Shown here: positions 60,901 to 64,000 of the stretch, one piece after another
How positions within the stretch are numbered: the first letter of the stretch is position 1
Layout: the number at the start of each line of letters is the position of its first letter
Source of the DNA: JAXLWB01 sp046328715
Lineage (GTDB): Bacteria; Chloroflexota; Anaerolineae; Caldilineales; Caldilineaceae
DNA: 64,000 nt
Reading direction: 5' to 3'
Assembly (NCBI GenBank): GCA_046328715.1
Contig: JAXLWB010000026.1
Span: 62,001-126,000, forward strand
Notes under the pieces: model-generated
Told to the model about the DNA's origin: nothing
Databases searched by the model: none
The model's input: only the letters and a program-made list of their open reading frames with translations
Program-made: the position numbers and the translations under genes

Positions 60901-61931
60901 CTCCCACTCTGCGCTATACCCCTACTGCAAACTATCATGGCAGCGATTCATTTACCTTCCGCGCCAACGATGGCAAGGCCAACTCGAATGTGGCAACGCT
61001 CAGCCTGACCATCATGCCGGTCAACGATGGGCCTACCGCCAATTCGCAGAATCAGATCACCCCAGAGGACACAACCCTGACCCTCACCCTGAGTGGAGGT
61101 GATATCGATCAGGACACGCTCACCTATGTCTTGGTCACGACCCCGGCACATGGTGAACTCACCGGCAGCGCGCCCACCTTCTTCTACACGCCGGATGTCA
61201 ACTATTCTGGCCCGGATAGCTTCCTCTTCAAAACCAGTGATGGCCACGCCAGCTCTATCTTGGCCACGGTCAAGATCAACGTGACGCCGATCAACGACGC
61301 GCCGCTCGCCATTCCGCAGACAGAATTCACACTGGAAGATAAAGTCATCGCTATTCCGCTGAGCGGGCACGATCCGGACGGCGACAAGCTGACAGTTCGC
61401 CTGGTCACGACCCCAACCCATGGCACACTTGCCGGCATTTCACTCAACTCGGCCCCTCATAGCGCCAACCTGGATGTACAGGATACCGTGATGGTTACCT
61501 ATACCCCAGCGCTGAATTTCTCGGGGAAAGACAGCTTTACCTACAAGGTCAACGATGGCAAACTCGATTCCCAGATAGTAACAGTGCAGATTGTGATCGA
61601 TAGCGTGAATGATACGCCCATCGCCAATGCGCAAAGCGTGGAGACGGAGCAAGAGAAGCCGATTTTGGTCCTACTCAGCGGCCATGATGCCGAGGATCTT
61701 GCCCTCAGCTATCGTGTGGCACGCCAACCCAGCCACGGCACGTTGAGTGGCATCCTGCCCAACCTAACCTACACACCGGAAAAGAACTTCTTTGGGGTAG
61801 ATACCTTTGAGTTCAAGGTCATTGACAGCGAAGGGGCATCCGCTACGGCGACCATTACGATTAAGGTTTCACCGACGAACATAACGCCAGAGCTCAGGTT
61901 GCCCATCTTCCTGCCATTAATTCAGCGCTGA
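57906..61931 (+). CDS. secreted tandem-95/cadherin-like repeat protein
   Basis: 1,341 residues from the ATG at 57906; an upstream TTG at 57861 falls in the MITE and is rejected. Signal peptide ~10-35, ending LQAAELTQ. The rest is 14 repeats of ~90-95 residues, each opening NDAPVA or a variant (NDPP, NTPP, NDGP), a TxDED core and ending GSDxFTFRxxDG-like. These are cadherin-like/Big-type domains of the VCBS/tandem-95 class, which bind calcium and extend from the surface as adhesins or structural rods. The C-terminus is IFLPLIQR, matching other secreted proteins here. It is divergent from the amylopullulanase gene. Confidence 0.9.
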   Translation: MAQSIRRYGVWLAGIVLAILFSCSAHSPLQAAELTQATNTPPVANSDFYTLTEDTGLIVPASLGVLRNDSDTDNNALTVQIRTVPNQGTVDLHVDGSFVYTPDHNYAGSDTFTYVANDGEADSNEVSVHFTIIGENDAPIVDSQAITIDEDMPIDVVLNAQDADGDPLLYSILRAPVLGILIGSGDTVLYYPNDNVFGDDSYLVQVCEDRATALCVNATISITIVSVNDPPVVDDQSLVTDEDIPLVIPLNAVDVENDPIHYNLLISPTLGTLSGNSDLLTYTPDANLSGFDSFVVEACNEETLPTCDEGLIEIEIQPVNDAPVAVAQDVTVAEDSAVPITLQGSDIEGDILTYTVTSQPQHGLLGGSAPNLIYTPTANFNGSDVFTFRTTDGQYNSDPAIVAITVTPVNDAPVLTSQQLNGDEDTPLKIALPSTDLDGDLLSYTIVTPPAHGTLGALKPTLIYTPNANYNGSDAFSLRASDGISLSNVATLTLTIHAVNDPPTAQAQTLTTDEDVALAVTLSGNDVDSDPLSYILVDSPQHGSLSGTLPNLTYNPAANFYGNDHLTFYTNDGSADSNLATLSIVINPVNDPPQADAQMLTTPRNSERPIALTGSDIDGDALDFTVVTSPTNGSLLGIAPNLIYTPTTDYTGTDSLTFSVCDPGLLCAQALVTVTVGITNTPPVAENGSQTTDENQAVGITLQASDAENDALIYSVLAGPAHGSLSGSAPNLTYTPDTSYNGPDSFTFRANDGWDDSNLASVAITVTAVNDPPKANSQQVSMAEDTLRAITLTASDPDGDPLNYQVLSQPTHGTLSGVAPNLSYTPHANYHGSDNFTFRVNDGQTNSKSAIVIITITSINDAPVAVAQNQSLNEDSAISVTLSANDVDGDILSYKVIEAPAHGQLSGSAPQLTYRPNANYHGSDQFVFVSNDGKLDSNSARIDLTIVAQNDAPVAQAQQRILNEDQPLTITLSASDSDNDSLTYAIVTPPQHGTVSGSAPTLRYTPTANYHGSDSFTFRANDGKANSNVATLSLTIMPVNDGPTANSQNQITPEDTTLTLTLSGGDIDQDTLTYVLVTTPAHGELTGSAPTFFYTPDVNYSGPDSFLFKTSDGHASSILATVKINVTPINDAPLAIPQTEFTLEDKVIAIPLSGHDPDGDKLTVRLVTTPTHGTLAGISLNSAPHSANLDVQDTVMVTYTPALNFSGKDSFTYKVNDGKLDSQIVTVQIVIDSVNDTPIANAQSVETEQEKPILVLLSGHDAEDLALSYRVARQPSHGTLSGILPNLTYTPEKNFFGVDTFEFKVIDSEGASATATITIKVSPTNITPELRLPIFLPLIQR

Positions 61932-61951
61932 GAGACGTGAAAGATCATCCA

Positions 61952-61985
61952 GGAGGCAGTTCATTGAACCGAGTGAACTGCCTCC
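61952..61985 (+). terminator. terminator-like hairpin after the cadherin-like gene
   Basis: GGAGGCAGTTCA (61952-61963) pairs with TGAACTGCCTCC (61974-61985). No long T-run follows, so termination may be weak. Confidence 0.6.
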
Positions 61986-62464
61986 CTCTCGGCAATTGAT
62001 GTAGTCTAAGCTTTGATGAGAGAGTGGCAAGCGCGCTTCCTCGTGTCACTCCAAATCCGAATGGGCAAAGTTTGGACGTTGGCGAACTCCAAAGTAACAT
62101 TTCTACCTACGAATAGCGATGACTCTTTAACATTGCACATCACCTTGTTAATCTGCGGCGTTAATCTGCGGCTGCTCCACGCAGCACGCTTCCACCCCAA
62201 TATCCTCCAACTGATCGTTCATTTTTATCATCAGAAGTTGTCGGAAAAGCACACCTGGCAGGTTTCATCGAAGTAGCAGTCGAGTTATCTGTGTAGATTG
62301 GAATCTACTGTCCTGCCAAACATGCCAGGTGTCTGTGTGCCACTAGACGTTTCAGGCGCTCTCTCACGATAGGTGCGCGAAAAATGAACCTTCTACCATT
62401 TGATCTATAGTGCTAGAGCAGTCAATAGAGCATCACTATATAAACATAAAGGGAAACTCGACAC
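61986..62464. repeat. intergenic region with a MITE-like inverted repeat
   Basis: CACACCTGGCA (62250-62260) pairs with TGCCAGGTGT (62323-62332), giving a ~92 bp inverted-repeat element (62249-62340). TTAATCTGCGGC is repeated directly near 62148-62171. No gene was seen. Confidence 0.5.
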
Positions 62465-64000
62465 TTGCGCATCCTACCTATTTTGTTCCTGATTATCTTA
62501 GCCGTGCTGCTTACTGGTATCGCTGGCACTGCCAACGCAGCACCGGCGCAACCATTGGCACCGCGCTGTGTAGGTGCCGGCCCCTTGCCGCTTGACGATC
62601 CGACGTTTTGTGGCTGCACGTGGGGCGAGGTCTATTACCGCGGCCAGCCGGTGGCGGGCGCAACGGTGACGCTGCAATTTGGCAACGGCATCACGCACAC
62701 AGTCACGAGTGTGACCGATGTGGACGCCAACCCTTACTATGATCTCACCGGTTTTGGCTTGGGTGCACAGGCAGGCGATGTCATGACTGTCACCGCCGAG
62801 TTTGCTGGGTTGCGAGCGACGCGTCTTTTCCGTGCCCAGCCGGATGAAGGGAATTCCAAAGAGCAGCATGTGCCACTGGTGTTGGTAGAAGATGGCAACT
62901 GGCAAACGTTGCTAGGCGGCACGTATACTCGCACCCTCACCGCATACGGCGATATGCTGTGGGCGGCCAATAGTAACACCGTGCGCTCGGTCGATTTGAC
63001 GAACCAACTAAGTACAACCTTGTCCTTGCCCTCCTCGATTGGCAGCGTGCGCAGCCTCGCTATCGAAGCATCGACTGGACACCCCTGGCTTGCGGGTAGT
63101 GGCGGTGTCGCCGAATTTGACGGCGCAGGCTGGCAGGATCGCACGGCACCAGTGACAGGGGTCGTGCAAACATTGGCCTTTGATCCCAACGATGGCGCGC
63201 TGTGGGCGGGTACGAGTTTGGGTGAGGTGGCCCGCTATCAGAACGGCTGGCAGGTGATCACGCAGACATTGGGCGGCCCTGTGCAAGCGCTGGCCAAGGA
63301 TGATGCGGGTGGGTTATGGGTGAGCGTTACGGGGCGCGGGGTGTTCCGCAAAGTGGGTGAACAGTGGAGCCACTATCGGGCGGCAGATGGTTTTGTTTCA
63401 GATACGGTGAATGCAATTGTGGTCGATCGCACGCCGAACCAAAACAATCAAAACAGTATATGGTTTGCCGCTCGTTCCTATTTGAGTGGTGTCGGCGAAA
63501 AAGGCGGCATCGCTCGTTATGATCTGAACAGTAATGAATGGCGCATCTTTAGCGAGGCAGACGGGCTACCTGCTGACAGTGCCCTGCCAAGCTTGTCGGC
63601 CAATGTGCACAGCCTCACCATCGACAGTCAAGGTACAGTGTGGGCGGGAACCGAAGCAGGAGTTTATGTCTTGGGTGGCAATGGCCGTTGGATTAATGCA
63701 GGATCAACACAGACTGCCTTGCTCTTGGCCAATCAGGTCAACAAACTTTTTGCCGCTGAATTGAATCAAGTGCGCCAACTTGATCGCACGCAGACGGTGG
63801 GTGGCGCGCCGACTGCGACAATCACCAGCACCAGCAAGACTGCCGCACTAACAGATCAACTTACGCTACACGGCACAGCCCGTGATGCGGATGAATCACA
63901 GAACGCCATTCTTGCTTGGGAGTGGCGCAGCGATCAGCAGCCACTCTGTACCACGGCGGCAATCTGTCAAGTGGCGGCTGGTGTGCTCGGTGAAGGGGTG
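62465..64000 (+). CDS. secreted beta-propeller-like protein (partial, runs off right edge)
   Basis: 512 codons to the window edge, no stop. The start is TTG 62465 with AAAGGGA upstream; the signal peptide is RILPILFLIILAVLLTGIAG and ends at ANAAP. Next comes a ~90-residue carboxypeptidase-regulatory-like beta-sandwich (GEVYYRGQPVAGATVTLQFG), then a propeller of ~50-residue blades with WAANSNT, LWAGTSLGEVARY, LWVSVTGRG, IWFAARSY and VWAGTEAGVYVL, as in two-component-regulator-type ligand-binding propellers but without a kinase in view. An Ig-like part starts near 63800 (GAPTATITSTSKTAALTDQL). Possibly a sensor or surface protein. Confidence 0.7.
   Translation, partial: MRILPILFLIILAVLLTGIAGTANAAPAQPLAPRCVGAGPLPLDDPTFCGCTWGEVYYRGQPVAGATVTLQFGNGITHTVTSVTDVDANPYYDLTGFGLGAQAGDVMTVTAEFAGLRATRLFRAQPDEGNSKEQHVPLVLVEDGNWQTLLGGTYTRTLTAYGDMLWAANSNTVRSVDLTNQLSTTLSLPSSIGSVRSLAIEASTGHPWLAGSGGVAEFDGAGWQDRTAPVTGVVQTLAFDPNDGALWAGTSLGEVARYQNGWQVITQTLGGPVQALAKDDAGGLWVSVTGRGVFRKVGEQWSHYRAADGFVSDTVNAIVVDRTPNQNNQNSIWFAARSYLSGVGEKGGIARYDLNSNEWRIFSEADGLPADSALPSLSANVHSLTIDSQGTVWAGTEAGVYVLGGNGRWINAGSTQTALLLANQVNKLFAAELNQVRQLDRTQTVGGAPTATITSTSKTAALTDQLTLHGTARDADESQNAILAWEWRSDQQPLCTTAAICQVAAGVLGEGV

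Overview
The window reads as a chromosomal segment of a free-living, heterotrophic bacterium of moderate-to-high GC. I infer Chloroflexota (a Caldilinea/Anaerolineae-like lineage). The grounds are the style of the large secreted proteins (Thr/Pro/Ser linkers, C-terminal endings of the [YF]LPL[VI]x[RK] type), UgpA/UgpE-type sugar permeases with a Tat-type lipoprotein binding protein, and intergenic spaces crowded with palindromic repeats. This is inference; no rRNA or tRNA gene was found to anchor it. I see no prophage, transposase, plasmid origin or CRISPR array.

Layout. 1-4.8 kb: an edge-truncated membrane-anchored alpha/beta hydrolase (-), divergent from a translationally coupled sulfatase and GH42 beta-galactosidase (+), ending in a 115-141 bp tandem repeat. 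4.8-10 kb: a large secreted metallophosphoesterase (-), an arginase-fold enzyme and a GH16 lipoprotein (+). 10-15 kb: a 5 x 41 bp repeat with palindromic cores, two unknown membrane proteins (-), an alpha/beta-hydrolase lipoprotein and a short-chain dehydrogenase (+). 15.2-21.4 kb: an ABC sugar importer (two permeases plus Tat lipoprotein binding protein, no ATPase gene), a threonine synthase and a Gfo/Idh/MocA oxidoreductase. 21.7-23 kb: a decayed stretch with an AIM24-family gene, an XRE antitoxin remnant and a 107 bp duplicate of the oxidoreductase 3' end. 23-28.3 kb: a giant secreted subtilase/VWA protein broken near its C-terminus by one indel. 28.4-37.7 kb: a run of seven + strand genes (nucleotidyltransferase, TrmB, DUF362, DNA methyltransferase, SAM methyltransferase, PAC2, large membrane protein with an ILEI/FAM3-like tail). 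37.7-45.3 kb: a polyprenyl-phosphate sugar transferase (-), a DUF2723 membrane protein (+), a membrane protein-gyrB pair (-), and MurA with Asp at the catalytic Cys position (+). 45.3-64 kb: a Met-rich repeat lipoprotein, a secreted clan-A glycoside hydrolase, a ~2,650-residue amylopullulanase (five small indels near its N-terminal third), a 14-repeat cadherin-like surface protein and an edge-truncated secreted beta-propeller protein.

Together the genes suggest a polysaccharide scavenger: secreted or lipid-anchored hydrolases (amylopullulanase, GH16, clan-A hydrolase), a sugar ABC importer and likely intracellular processing by GH42 and a Gfo/Idh/MocA enzyme. The amylopullulanase has a near-consensus sigma70 promoter overlapped by a LacI-type operator, consistent with sugar-responsive repression.

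The most unusual signals are: (1) a shared C-terminal [YF][LM]P[LV][VI]x[RK] tag on secreted proteins; (2) palindromic intergenic-type repeats spliced in frame into several coding genes; (3) the Met/Thr/Asp 17-residue repeat lipoprotein; (4) the ILEI/FAM3-like domain on a membrane protein; and (5) indels clustered in two short stretches (22.25-22.74 and 55.5-56.2 kb), which are either real decay or local consensus error.
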